64,000 nt of DNA from Natronosalvus amylolyticus (GTDB lineage Archaea; Halobacteriota; Halobacteria; Halobacteriales; Natrialbaceae), in NCBI RefSeq assembly GCF_024298845.1, contig NZ_CP101156.1:744001-808000 (forward strand). Reading direction: 5' to 3'. A program made the position numbers and the translations under genes. The notes beneath the pieces are model-generated. The model did not search any database. It worked only from the letters and a program-made list of their open reading frames with translations, and was not told the DNA's origin. Of the stretch, positions 53,050 to 62,188 are shown piece after piece; the stretch's first letter is position 1; every line of letters begins with the position of its first letter.

Positions 53050-55233
53050 CTATGCATTCCCGACGAACCACTCGAGCGCCTCGTCGACGTCGTGGGTCGG
53101 CGGTGAGCAGGCCCGATTTCGACACGCGTAGACGGTCGGCTCCCCATCTCGGGCTTCACGACCGGCCCACAGCGGTGGAGCGGACTCGAGGTTCAGTGTC
53201 TCGAGCCAGGAATCGAGGCCGTCGTCGGTCGCTGGTCGGCGGCTCAACAAACGATCTGGAAGATACGTTTCCCCGATCGTTGCCCGCCACGCCGAGGGTA
53301 CGGAGTCGGCTGCGACCGTTAGCTCGAGTGAGCCAGTCTCGAGTCTGTCCGCGGCGAGACAGAGGCTCGTGTATTCGACGGGACTCGCTCTGAGCCGGCC
53401 ACCGTGGGTTTCGATGACGGCCTCGGCGATGTCGCCGAAAGGTTCCGTCGCGACATGATCGAGCGCGAGCAAGACGTCTGTGGCTACCCCCATAGAGGAA
53501 GGCGTGGACGAATCGCTGAACTCCTGGGGACGCGTGACCAGGGATTCGCCGCTCTCGGGGGTGAAATACAGCGTCTCCTCGGCGTCGTCCCAGAATTCGT
53601 CCTCGATCTCGCGGGCAAGATCGAGGGCGAACGCCAGGTGCTCCACGTCGCCGGTGGCTTCGTAGCAGTTGAGCGCTCCACGGGCGAGGAAGGCGTAATC
53701 TTCGAGGTAGCCGTCGATTTCCGCACCACCGATGGCATCGGTACTATCGTCTTTGTAGCGACGCCGTAAGCATCCGTTCGATTCATCCCACAGACGGGTA
53801 CGGACGAACTCGAGGGCGTCCACAGCCATTTCGGCATAGTGGTCTTCCTCCAGGACAATTGCACCCTCCGCAAACGCGCTGATCATCAGCCCGTTCCAGC
53901 CCGCGAGGACCTTCTCGTCGCGACGTGGACGTGGGCGCTCCTCTCGAACCGCTCGGAGCCGGGTTCGGGCAACCTCGAGGGCTCTTTCTACGGCCTCGCT
54001 CGAACAGTCGTAAGCGTCGGCAAGGTCGTCGACCGGCTGCGTGACGTTCAAGACAGTCTTCCCCTCGAAATTACCGCTCGACGTGATGCCGTAGCGGTCA
54101 CAAACGAGCGACGCGAGCGTCTCGGTGTCGAACTCGCTCGATGGCGCGTCGTTGTCCGCTTCCTCGAGTTCCACGTCCTCGAGGGCTGCCTCGATCTGGT
54201 CGGGCGTCCAGACGTAGAACGCTCCCTCTTCGTGGTCGCCATCCGGCGTCTCGCTCTGGGCATCGAGCGTACTGAAAAAGCCGCCGGCATCGTGGGTGAG
54301 TTCGCGTTCGACGAACTCGAGCGTTCGGCGGGCGACGTCGGCGTACGTGGCGTCTCCGGTGAGTTGGTACCCGGCCAGATACGCGCGAGTCAATTCCGCG
54401 TTGTCGTACAGCATCTTCTCGAAGTGTGGGACCGTCCAGTCGCGGTCGACGCAGTAACGATGGAAGCCGTCGCCGACGTGGTCGTAGAGTCCACCGGTAG
54501 CCATCGCATCGAGCGTCTTCGTCGCCGCCTCGAGGGTCGCCTGGCGTCCAGTGCGATCTGCAGCCCGTAACAACAGGTGAATCCGGGCTGGCTGTGGGAA
54601 CTTCGGTCCGTCCGATCCCCAGCCGCCGTGTTGATCATCGACGCCTCGGAGCGCAGTTTTGGCCGCCGACTCGAGCAGGCCGCTCTCGAGGGACTGCGGG
54701 GCGTCCGGCGTATTTTCGAGTTGATCTTTTGCCGCCGCAGTCCACTGATCTGCCCGGTTTTCCATCTCCTGGCGGTCCTCTTCCCAGGAGTTAGCAATGT
54801 TGTCGAGTAACTCGAGAAATCCGGGCATTCCACGCTTCGGTTCCTTCGGAAAGTAGGTCCCGACGTAGAATGGCCGCCCATCTGGCGTGAGCCAGGCTGA
54901 GAGCGGCCAGCCGCCCCGACCTGTCACTAGCTGACAGACGGTCATATAGATGCTATCGACGTCCGGACGTTCCTCGCGGTCGACTTTTATCGGGACGAAG
55001 TCCTCGTTGAGTCGTTCGGCAACCGCTTCGTCGGCGAAACTCTCGTCTTCCATGACGTGACACCAGTGACACGCCGAGTAGCCGATCGACAGAAAGATCG
55101 GCACGTCCCGCTCCCGGGCTTCCTCGAGCGCACTGTCGTCCCAAGGTTGCCAGTTGACGGGATTATCAGCGTGCTGGCGCAGGTAGGGACTTGCCTCCTC
55201 GTCCAGTCGGTTGCGTTGGGTTGAATCGCTCAC
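53050..55233 (-). CDS. YyaL/SSP411-like protein (thioredoxin-like DUF255 plus (alpha/alpha)6 barrel)
   Basis: 727 residues. The N-terminal DUF255 domain has SIGYSACHWCHVMEDESF (CxxC) after a NPVNWQPW opening; TVCQLVTGRGGWPLSAWLTPDG follows. The rest is a large helical barrel with EKMLYDNAELTRAYL and LAGWNGLMISAFAEG, similar to glycoside epimerase-like folds. The biochemical activity of the family is unknown. A typical full-length member (about 700). Confidence 0.92.
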   Translation of the reverse strand: MSDSTQRNRLDEEASPYLRQHADNPVNWQPWDDSALEEARERDVPIFLSIGYSACHWCHVMEDESFADEAVAERLNEDFVPIKVDREERPDVDSIYMTVCQLVTGRGGWPLSAWLTPDGRPFYVGTYFPKEPKRGMPGFLELLDNIANSWEEDRQEMENRADQWTAAAKDQLENTPDAPQSLESGLLESAAKTALRGVDDQHGGWGSDGPKFPQPARIHLLLRAADRTGRQATLEAATKTLDAMATGGLYDHVGDGFHRYCVDRDWTVPHFEKMLYDNAELTRAYLAGYQLTGDATYADVARRTLEFVERELTHDAGGFFSTLDAQSETPDGDHEEGAFYVWTPDQIEAALEDVELEEADNDAPSSEFDTETLASLVCDRYGITSSGNFEGKTVLNVTQPVDDLADAYDCSSEAVERALEVARTRLRAVREERPRPRRDEKVLAGWNGLMISAFAEGAIVLEEDHYAEMAVDALEFVRTRLWDESNGCLRRRYKDDSTDAIGGAEIDGYLEDYAFLARGALNCYEATGDVEHLAFALDLAREIEDEFWDDAEETLYFTPESGESLVTRPQEFSDSSTPSSMGVATDVLLALDHVATEPFGDIAEAVIETHGGRLRASPVEYTSLCLAADRLETGSLELTVAADSVPSAWRATIGETYLPDRLLSRRPATDDGLDSWLETLNLESAPPLWAGREARDGEPTVYACRNRACSPPTHDVDEALEWFVGNA

Positions 55234-55282
55234 AGTATCTTATACTGGGGGAATTTGTAAAAGGGCCACGTACGACACACCG

Positions 55283-56527
55283 ATGCCACCCCGCACATCA
55301 GCTGAACGCAACTCCACGAGTCGGTTCCCGGATCGTCGTACCGTTCTCTCGAGTACCGCCACCGGAGGATTCCTCGCACTCGCTGGCTGTCTCGGGCTGC
55401 TGGAGAACGGTGCCGAAGTCGAGGAGACGGCTCCCGAAACGAGTGAGCAAGTCGATTTCGATGTCGAGATAGTCGCCGACGATCTGGCGTATCCCTGGGG
55501 AATTGCTTTTTCTGACGACGGTTCGACGATACTGGTCACTGAACGCGAAGGAACACTCTCCCTCGTCGACCGCGATACCGGCGATCACCGATCGGTTGAC
55601 GGGACGCCAGACGTCTACGCAAGCGGTCAGGGCGGACTCCTCGATGTCACGTTTCACCCGGCGTATCCCGACGAAACGTGGGTGTATCTCACCTACGCCG
55701 CCAGCGATGACGACGGCGCGTCAGCCACACATCTCGGCCGTGGCCGCCTTGAGGAATCCGACCCCGCTCTCGAGTCGTTCGAACAGCTCTTCGTCGTCGA
55801 GCCGTTCGTCGACAGCACCGCCCACTTCGGCTCGCGCGTCGTCTTCGGCGACGATGGGATGGTGTATCTGACGAGTGGTGATCGCGGGTTCAAAGACTTC
55901 GGCCCTGACCACGTCTCACAGGAGACGACGAACGCCATCGGGACGACCCTTCGACTCGAGCCGGACGGCACGGTCCCGGACGACAACCCGTTCGTCGAAG
56001 ACGAGGACGTCCTCGACGCAATTTACAGCTACGGTCATCGAAACGCACAGGGGATGGTCGTCCACCCAGAGACTGGCGACATCTGGCAGAGCGAACACGG
56101 CGAAGAAGACGGTGATGAAATCAACGTTATCGAAGCGGGTGGCAATTATGGATGGCCCATCGCACACACCGGCTGTGAATACAACACTGATGAGCCGGTC
56201 GGGGCGGATCCAAGAGAGTTGGACGACGTCGTCGACCCGGTCTATTTCTGGGAGTGTGGTACCGGTGGGTTCCCCCCGGCCGGTATGACCATCTACGATG
56301 GCGAGGCGTTTCCGGACTGGCACGGGGACCTGTTCGTTGGTAATCTGGCCGGCCAGTACATGGGCCGGTTCACGCTCGAGGGAACCGTCGTCGAAGGCGT
56401 CGAAGCGCTGCTCGAAGGCCGGGGCTGGCGAGTCCGTGACGTCGAAGTAGAGCCCGGAACCGGGTATCTGTACGTGGCTGTCGACGACGAAACTGGACCA
56501 CTCGTTCGCCTCGTCCCGCAGGAGTGA
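55283..56527 (+). CDS. Secreted PQQ-dependent sugar dehydrogenase-like beta-propeller
   Basis: 414 residues from ATG 55283. Tat/lipobox signal: DRRTVLSSTATGGFLALAGC. A six-bladed propeller of the soluble aldose dehydrogenase type: AYPWGIAFSDDG, GQGGLLDVTFHPAY, TAHFGSRVVFGDDGMVYLTSGDRG, YSYGHRNAQGMVVHPETGDIWQSEHG, GGNYGWP. It would oxidise sugars outside the cell if PQQ is available; haloarchaea usually do not make PQQ, so the natural cofactor is uncertain. Confidence 0.9.
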   Translation: MPPRTSAERNSTSRFPDRRTVLSSTATGGFLALAGCLGLLENGAEVEETAPETSEQVDFDVEIVADDLAYPWGIAFSDDGSTILVTEREGTLSLVDRDTGDHRSVDGTPDVYASGQGGLLDVTFHPAYPDETWVYLTYAASDDDGASATHLGRGRLEESDPALESFEQLFVVEPFVDSTAHFGSRVVFGDDGMVYLTSGDRGFKDFGPDHVSQETTNAIGTTLRLEPDGTVPDDNPFVEDEDVLDAIYSYGHRNAQGMVVHPETGDIWQSEHGEEDGDEINVIEAGGNYGWPIAHTGCEYNTDEPVGADPRELDDVVDPVYFWECGTGGFPPAGMTIYDGEAFPDWHGDLFVGNLAGQYMGRFTLEGTVVEGVEALLEGRGWRVRDVEVEPGTGYLYVAVDDETGPLVRLVPQE

Positions 56528-56540
56528 GTTCGACAGGGTA

Positions 56541-56548
56541 ACTTATTT
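56541..56548 (+). promoter_or_regulatory. TATA box of the DUF7344-like/DICT unit
   Basis: ACTTATTT, 28 bp before ATG 56576, giving a nearly leaderless transcript. Confidence 0.45.
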
Positions 56549-56575
56549 GACGATTGGGATAGTAAATCATTATTA

Positions 56576-56983
56576 ATGGAGAATGGTGCCGCCGACGAGG
56601 GATCGGCACGGCCGATTTCACAGCAGCGACTGGCCACACTCGAGCGTGAGGTCTCCCTCGATGAAATAACGATGGCACTCGCCGACGTCCGCGTTCGGTA
56701 CACGCTCTACTATGTGGACGAAGAAGGCACGACCACGCTCGATGCGCTGACTGACTTTTTGACGGGGATCGGCGCGTCGAAGTCACGATCGGTGCACACG
56801 TCGACAGATTGGGAACACATCCGAACGAGCCTCCACCACGACGTCCTCCCGCGACTCGAGTCTCTCGGTTTCGTCGTATACGAGGGCGAAACGGAGACGG
56901 TTATCGCGACTGGGTGGCCACCTTCGGTCACACGTGCCTTGCAAGTCGCGGATACCGCGTTTTTCGAAAGCGCTCCAGAGTAA
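56576..56983 (+). CDS. Winged-helix protein, DUF7344-like
   Basis: 135 residues. ALADVRVRYTLYYVDEEGTTTLDALTDFL and LHHDVLPRLESLGFVVYEGE show the same winged-helix layout as the protein at 47449. Its stop codon TAA overlaps the next ATG (TAATG), so it is translated with the DICT protein, suggesting a joint sensor-regulator unit. Confidence 0.7.
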   Translation: MENGAADEGSARPISQQRLATLEREVSLDEITMALADVRVRYTLYYVDEEGTTTLDALTDFLTGIGASKSRSVHTSTDWEHIRTSLHHDVLPRLESLGFVVYEGETETVIATGWPPSVTRALQVADTAFFESAPE

Positions 56984-57720
56984 TGTCCTTTCAGCGTGTT
57001 TTTGAGTGGGTTCGCCAGACCGAACGGACCCTCGAGGTACACACCCGTGACGAGGCCCGCATTGCCGACCTCGAGACAACCTTTGCAACGTACAACGTGA
57101 CGGTGTCTGCGCGGGAGACACCACCGCAGGTCGACGACGAATTCGTCCTCGTTCGGGATTCGACTGGATCGGTGCAGGGAGTAGTCGGATGTGAGACGCT
57201 CGAGGCGATTCTTTCGCCCACCGAGACACACCTCCAGTTTTCGCCGACGGTAACGCGCGATGAGATGGCGGTCTTCGATTTTTTAGAGAACACGCTGTTT
57301 CGCTCGTCCAGCCGTCGCCAGTTGCTCGCGATCACCCGCGAACTCGAGGAACGAGCCTGGCGGACGAACGAAGGGAACCTGTACGTCGGGTTCCAGCGAT
57401 CCGGTGCGCTCGAAGCCCAGCGTGAACTGTACGAACGGTTCGAAAAAGATCGTGAGGTAGCAGTTAACCTGTACATTCGAGACGATTGGCACGGGAACGA
57501 CTCGTTCGAGGTGAATACAGTCGTAGCGGACGAAATCGCTACGAACTGGTTCGTCATTTTCGATGGCGGACCCGGTGGCGAGCAGCGAGGGGCGCTGGTC
57601 GCGAGAGAGCGTTCACCAGCCGAGTACGATGGGTTCTGGACACACGACCGAGTCGTGCTCGAGACGCTGATCGATACCCTCGAATCACTGGAAAGTGTTG
57701 TGCCCGAAGAGCGAGATTGA
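56983..57720 (+). CDS. DICT-domain sensory protein
   Basis: 245 residues. A DICT-type module: TEDELL-like helix region LLAITRELEERAWRTN, NLYVGFQRSGALEAQRELYERF, and a beta strand VNLYIRDDWHG, then NWFVIFDGGPGGEQRGALVARE. The N-terminal ~100 residues are an additional strand-rich domain. DICT is associated with GGDEF, EAL and two-component systems and light or redox signalling in other prokaryotes. Coupled with the winged-helix gene upstream. Confidence 0.75.
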   Translation: MSFQRVFEWVRQTERTLEVHTRDEARIADLETTFATYNVTVSARETPPQVDDEFVLVRDSTGSVQGVVGCETLEAILSPTETHLQFSPTVTRDEMAVFDFLENTLFRSSSRRQLLAITRELEERAWRTNEGNLYVGFQRSGALEAQRELYERFEKDREVAVNLYIRDDWHGNDSFEVNTVVADEIATNWFVIFDGGPGGEQRGALVARERSPAEYDGFWTHDRVVLETLIDTLESLESVVPEERD

Positions 57721-57800
57721 TACGTATCACGTGGGCGGCAGGTGTCAATCCGGCTGGAACCGTCACCAGTCCAGCCGAGTTTCTGGATCGAAACGAACCG

Positions 57801-57846
57801 CTTGACATCCTCCGCACGACTGAAATCGTGGGCTTTCTCCTCGATG
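57801..57846 (-). mobile_element. Solo IS200/IS605-type end
   Basis: The minus strand reads GAGAAAGCCCACGATTTC, then AGTCGTG, then GGAGGATGTCAAG, the same motif order as both ends of the 12.87-13.26 kb relic. The hairpin is CACGA(57815-57819)/TCGTG(57826-57830). No transposase is near. It is either a trace of an excised element or a solo right end; it lies 44 bp after the ATP-grasp stop. Confidence 0.6.
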
Positions 57847-57889
57847 TTCTGTAATTGCTTCGGTACGTTTCGAACATTGTATCACCCCT

Positions 57890-59122
57890 TCAGCACGAGC
57901 AGTAGTACTCAGACCTCCCAAACAGCGTTTCGAGGAGTTGCAGGGCTGGTCCCGGATCGGACGGCCGGTAGACACCAGTGGTCAGCCCTCGCTGTTGCTC
58001 GAAGTCCCCGGACAGGAACGACCGCCACGCTGCACTCGAGAGGACATCGTCCACACCGGGACTACTCGAGAGCTTTTGGATGTAGTCTGGAAGGTACACC
58101 CAGCGTGAGTCACAGATCGGGCCGACGGCGTACGACTCGCCGACTGCATCGGCATACGCCGCATAGGGAAGATTGATCCCAGCTTCAACGGGCAGCGAAA
58201 TCCACTTCCATGGTCGCGTGTTCACGTCGAGAAGAACGTACTTCTCCCGTTGGCTATCGTAAACGAACTCGGATTCACTGATCCCGTAATACTCGGCAGC
58301 CTCGAGGATCGACTTCGCCCGAGCTTCGAGTTTCGAATCTTCGACGGTATCGACGACACAGGACGTGCCGTACGCCTGGGGATATCGGACGTGGGCGTTG
58401 CCGACGAGGCCAATCACGTCTCCAACCGGTGATCGGTAGGATGCGAACGAACGATCGTGCCCTGTTGCGATTGGTACTTTCTCCTGTGCCATGATCCGCA
58501 CGTCGGCTGCGCGCGCACGTTCGACGATATCGAAAAACGAGTCCGTATCCTCGATCTCGATCACATTGGTCCCGATCAGTTCCTCGAACTCGCGCTTTCG
58601 AGCCGGTTTGACGACGAACGGGCACTCGAGACGGTCCATGATCGTCTCCGGATCGTACTCGGACAGACGGTAGGTTTCCGGATACGGGATTTCGAGAGCA
58701 TCCGCGAGAGAATAGAGGGATTCCTTGTCGAGAACCCCCTCGATCACCTCGCGGTCGGCAAACGGCAATCGGACGCCCGCAGGTGCCCCCTCGACCAGCG
58801 CGTGCACCCACTCGTCCATACAGGGGAAAATAACGGGGTCGTATTCGAGCACGGCTGCGATACGTTCGACATCGTGAACGAATCCGTTTGTGTCCTCGAG
58901 TGGGAACGTAACCGCGCCGGCCGCAACCACGGCCTCCGAATAGGGCCCAACGCCATCGCCGTTTCGATCGACAGCGATTACGGGCACGTCCTGAGCAGCC
59001 AGCGCACGACCGACACTACACCCCGTAATATGGGCGTTACAGACGAGTGCTGGAGGACGGTCGAAACGCATCGACTCGAGCGTCTCGATAAGTCCGGATG
59101 TCGAGTGAAACGAGGTGGCCAT
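57890..59122 (-). CDS. ATP-grasp ligase (carboxylate-amine ligase type)
   Basis: 410 residues. N-terminal Rossmann-like part VCNAHITGCSVGRALAAQDVPVIAVDRNG, then ATP-grasp: FPFVVKPARKREFEELIG with the ATP-binding lysine, MAQEKVPIATGHD, and the metal site VLLDVNTRPWKWISLPVEAGINLP (D..N). It joins a carboxylate to an amine or thiol using ATP; substrate unknown. Similar haloarchaeal proteins are found near signalling or lipid genes. Monocistronic. Confidence 0.8.
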   Translation of the reverse strand: MATSFHSTSGLIETLESMRFDRPPALVCNAHITGCSVGRALAAQDVPVIAVDRNGDGVGPYSEAVVAAGAVTFPLEDTNGFVHDVERIAAVLEYDPVIFPCMDEWVHALVEGAPAGVRLPFADREVIEGVLDKESLYSLADALEIPYPETYRLSEYDPETIMDRLECPFVVKPARKREFEELIGTNVIEIEDTDSFFDIVERARAADVRIMAQEKVPIATGHDRSFASYRSPVGDVIGLVGNAHVRYPQAYGTSCVVDTVEDSKLEARAKSILEAAEYYGISESEFVYDSQREKYVLLDVNTRPWKWISLPVEAGINLPYAAYADAVGESYAVGPICDSRWVYLPDYIQKLSSSPGVDDVLSSAAWRSFLSGDFEQQRGLTTGVYRPSDPGPALQLLETLFGRSEYYCSC

Positions 59123-59271
59123 ACCCCAGTTTCGAAGCGATTGTCCCTAAAAACTCCCCACGGAGGAGAGTAAACATCAAATGATAGAGAGTTGGTCGCG
59201 AGATTTATCAACCAGAGCCACCATTTGTGACGCGTGGCTGAAATCGAAGACGAGAACGGAGGGGTTTCCCA

Positions 59272-59844
59272 GTGACTGACGAGCCTGAAGTGCTCGTCGT
59301 CGATGACGAGGCTCGTCTTGCAGACCTCTTTGCGGCCTGGTTGGGGACAGAGCGCCCCGTCGCGGCCGCCTACAACGGTGAACAGGCGCTCGAGATGATG
59401 ACCGACACTATCGAAGTCGTTCTTCTCGACCGCCGTATGCCGGGTCTTTCCGGTGACGAGGTCCTCCAGACGATCCGAGAAGAAGGATACGACTGCCGCG
59501 TTGTGATGGTTACGGCAGTCGATCCCGACTTCGACATCATCGAGATGGGCTTCGACGATTATCTCGTCAAACCCGTCTCGAAGGACGAGCTCCTCGAAAT
59601 GGTAAAGAACGTATCGACTCGGTCCGACTACAAAACCGATATTCAGGAGTACTACGCGCTGGTCTCCAAAAAAGCGCTGCTAGAGTCGGAAAAAGCGGAT
59701 CGCGAACTCGCCGACCACGACGAGTATCAACAACTCTGCGCACGCGTCGATGAACTCCGCGACCAGGTCGACGAAACGGTCTCGGGAATGTCTTCTCACG
59801 ATGACTTCGTCGGAGCGTTCCAGGACCTACAAGGTGAAAACTGA
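59272..59844 (+). CDS. HalX-type response regulator
   Basis: 190 residues from GTG 59272. REC domain: VLVVDDEARLADLFAAWL (acidic pair DD), VVLLDRRMPG (phospho-Asp D), VTAVDPDFD, DYLVKPVSKDELL (Lys). C-terminal ~60 residues are the haloarchaeal HalX domain (EYYALVSKKALLESEKADREL). Output unknown. It is tail-to-tail with the histidine kinase gene (68 bp between stops), so the two could form a pair although not co-transcribed. Confidence 0.92.
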   Translation: MTDEPEVLVVDDEARLADLFAAWLGTERPVAAAYNGEQALEMMTDTIEVVLLDRRMPGLSGDEVLQTIREEGYDCRVVMVTAVDPDFDIIEMGFDDYLVKPVSKDELLEMVKNVSTRSDYKTDIQEYYALVSKKALLESEKADRELADHDEYQQLCARVDELRDQVDETVSGMSSHDDFVGAFQDLQGEN

Positions 59845-59912
59845 AGACCAACAGTCTCCGATCATTGTGCACTCCCGATGTGAGCGAACGCGTCCTCTCT
59901 TTGCAGGCAATC

Positions 59913-61823
59913 CTATCCGTCGATGACGAACGAAAACCTGGCTCCGCCGGCGGAACTCTCATCGACCGAGACGGTCCATCCGTGTCCTTCTGCAACCTCC
60001 CTGACCACCCAGAGACCGAGTCCGATTCCCGACGACCCGGTCGAGACGGACGAATCAAACACGTCCTGTCGTAATTCGGTCGGGATTCCACAGCCATCGT
60101 CCGCCACGTAGAACCCTTCACGCCCGTCCTCGAGAGCACCCACACGGATCGTCAATGTGTGCTCGGGCCTGTGGTCAAGCTGGCCATGCTCGATCGCATT
60201 CCGGAACAGATTTTCGAGTAATCGAAGCAGTGGCGATCGGTCGGCGGTGAGCGTTAGCGTCGAATCGATTTCGAGGTCCGCTGCTTCGGTCGATACGTTG
60301 TCCCAGGCCTCTCGGACGACCTCCGCAAGCGCAACTTGCTCGAGGTTACTCGCCCACTCGCCTTCACGAGCGACAGTGAGGACGTCGCCGATAATAGCTT
60401 CCATTCGTTCGAGCCCTTCCCGGACGTTCTCGAGGTGTTCGTAGGATTCGGTCTCCTCGAGGAGGTCGAGATACCCCTGTGACACGCCGAGCGGATTACG
60501 AAGATCGTGGCTGACTATCTGGGCAAACGCCTCCAGGCGTTCGTTTTGTTCGCGAAGCTTTCGTTCTCGACGTTTCCGTTCAGTGATGTCTCGGACAACG
60601 CCGACGGAACCGTGCACCGCTGGTTCCTCGACCAACACGACCTGTGTTTCACAGGGAATCTCCTCGCCGGCTTTCGTTTCGAGCACCGTTTCGAACGTCG
60701 CCGTGGTCGACTCGCTCTCGAGTAGTCGTTCGCTCGTTTCGCGCTCGCGTTCGTAACCGTCTTCGCCGAACAAAAGCGATAGCGGTTCGCCGAGGATCCC
60801 CTCTCGGCTATGCCCAGTCATTTCGACGAGAGCATCATTGACCGTCGTGAGGTGTCCATCCTCGTCGACGATGTACATTCCGTCACCAGCGGTCTCGACC
60901 AACCGTTCGTAGCGGCGACGAATCCGCTCTTGTTGGGCGAGTTGCCCGCGAATCGCCACTGTCTCGAGGGTGTAAGAGACGCTCTCAGCGATTTCATCGA
61001 GGGCCCGGTGTTCGACGGCAGAAAGCGGGGTGGCCGCGTAAACAACCAACAGTCCGTACCGGTCATCTTCGACCGCGAGCGGTTCGACGGCAACCGAACG
61101 GACCCCGCGGGACCGGGCTTCTTCACCGAGCGGAACCACCGACTCGTTACCCTCGATCTGGCGAACGACCTGGGATTGACCGCTGTGTAATACCCGTTTG
61201 AGCAGCGGTTGGCCCCCATCACCGATACCGAAGGTTCGTTGCATCGGCCAGTCGACGGCCGCGGGATTCGTAATCCAGGGAACGATCTCCCGTTCGCCAG
61301 GGTCATACTCTCCGAGCCAGGCGAAAACGAATCCCTCGTACTCGAGAAAGGACTCGCGTACCGTCCGTTCGATGTCACTGGCAGACCGTGCATCGACGAG
61401 TCGGCGTTTGATCGTGCCGACGAGTTGATCCAGCGTCGAAGAAAACTCCGACTCAATCCGCTCGGCGACTGTGTCTGCCAGTACGGTATCGAGGCGAGTC
61501 GGGCGCGTTCGAGAGACGACTTCGGCGAGGAGGCTCACCGTCCCCTCGGTGTCGTCTTCCCAGTGAACGAACGCCGGTGTACCAGGCCAGCGGTTCTCTA
61601 CAGCTTCGAGCAAACCTGGCACGTTTGCCACGGTGTTGGCGTCGACAAGGACGGCGTCAATGGGTTCGTGCTCGAGGCGGTCAACGGCGTTCGAAGACGA
61701 TTGGGCGATAGCAACGTTGACTTCGACCTCGCCAAAGGAGCGGGTGAGCGCCGCCCGGGTTGAGCGATCACTGCTGACACAGAGCACCCGTGGTCGTGGC
61801 GTGTCACTGCTGTCTGTCCCCAT
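59913..61823 (-). CDS. PAS/GAF sensor histidine kinase with a degenerate receiver
   Basis: 636 residues from ATG 61823. N-terminal receiver-like domain (RVLCVSSDRSTRAALTRSF, AVLVDANTV) where the usual phospho-acceptor Asp context is present but the acidic pair is SD; GAF domain (residues ~145-300); PAS (ERLVETAGDGMYIVDEDG); HisKA IVSHDLRNPLGV (His); HATPase NAIEHGQ, VADDGCGIP, GSSGIGLGLWVVREV. Cytosolic, no membrane segments. The partner is possibly the HalX regulator opposite. Confidence 0.93.
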   Translation of the reverse strand: MGTDSSDTPRPRVLCVSSDRSTRAALTRSFGEVEVNVAIAQSSSNAVDRLEHEPIDAVLVDANTVANVPGLLEAVENRWPGTPAFVHWEDDTEGTVSLLAEVVSRTRPTRLDTVLADTVAERIESEFSSTLDQLVGTIKRRLVDARSASDIERTVRESFLEYEGFVFAWLGEYDPGEREIVPWITNPAAVDWPMQRTFGIGDGGQPLLKRVLHSGQSQVVRQIEGNESVVPLGEEARSRGVRSVAVEPLAVEDDRYGLLVVYAATPLSAVEHRALDEIAESVSYTLETVAIRGQLAQQERIRRRYERLVETAGDGMYIVDEDGHLTTVNDALVEMTGHSREGILGEPLSLLFGEDGYERERETSERLLESESTTATFETVLETKAGEEIPCETQVVLVEEPAVHGSVGVVRDITERKRRERKLREQNERLEAFAQIVSHDLRNPLGVSQGYLDLLEETESYEHLENVREGLERMEAIIGDVLTVAREGEWASNLEQVALAEVVREAWDNVSTEAADLEIDSTLTLTADRSPLLRLLENLFRNAIEHGQLDHRPEHTLTIRVGALEDGREGFYVADDGCGIPTELRQDVFDSSVSTGSSGIGLGLWVVREVAEGHGWTVSVDESSAGGARFSFVIDG

Positions 61824-61854
61824 TATCGCCACCAGTTCCTCGACACTATGAGTG

Positions 61855-61928
61855 GTTCGTCACGCCGACACATATGAGCCGATGTGGTTGTCGGGTGCAG
61901 CCCGGACGTCGATGCGTGACGGAGTACT
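61855..61928. repeat. Paired repeat, copy 1 (kinase promoter side)
   Basis: GTTCGTCACGCC then TATGAGCCGA, and GTCGATGCGTGACGGAGTACT at the end; same order as at 62127-62188. CGTCACGC and GCGTGACG are inverted within the copy. It lies 32 bp upstream of the histidine kinase ATG on its promoter side. The stretch 61929-62049 in between holds no gene. Confidence 0.65.
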
Positions 61929-62049
61929 AGATCAATCCTGTCCATTATTCACTCTGTTATCGTCTCGTTAGCTATCATAGTGATCTACCCGTTGATTGCT
62001 TTTACGACTTTTTTCCGAACGGCAGGTCGTGGATATCTGGCGTCGAGGG

Positions 62050-62079
62050 CTATAGTAGCCATCGGAACGGTTTATACGG
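62050..62079. mobile_element. Hairpin MITE, left half only (copy D)
   Basis: CTATAGTAGCCATCGGAAC then GGTTTATAC matches the left end of the MITE copies (CTATAGTAGCCAGTGAAAC then GATTTATAC) at most positions. The right half is absent; a different inverted repeat TGTGATA (62084-62090)/TATCACA (62110-62116) follows. Confidence 0.5.
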
Positions 62080-62126
62080 CCATTGTGATACAATATTGAA
62101 CGTTTTCGTTATCACAGTCCAGTGAT

Positions 62127-62188
62127 GTTCGTCACGCCTGCGCGTATGAGCCGAGGATGGGTTACCCGTCGACGCATGACGGAGTACT
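62127..62188. repeat. Paired repeat, copy 2 (cupin 3' side)
   Basis: The same blocks as copy 1: GTTCGTCACGCC, TATGAGCCGA, then GTCGACGCATGACGGAGTACT. It is 12 bp shorter in the middle. It ends exactly at the cupin stop codon. Confidence 0.65.
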
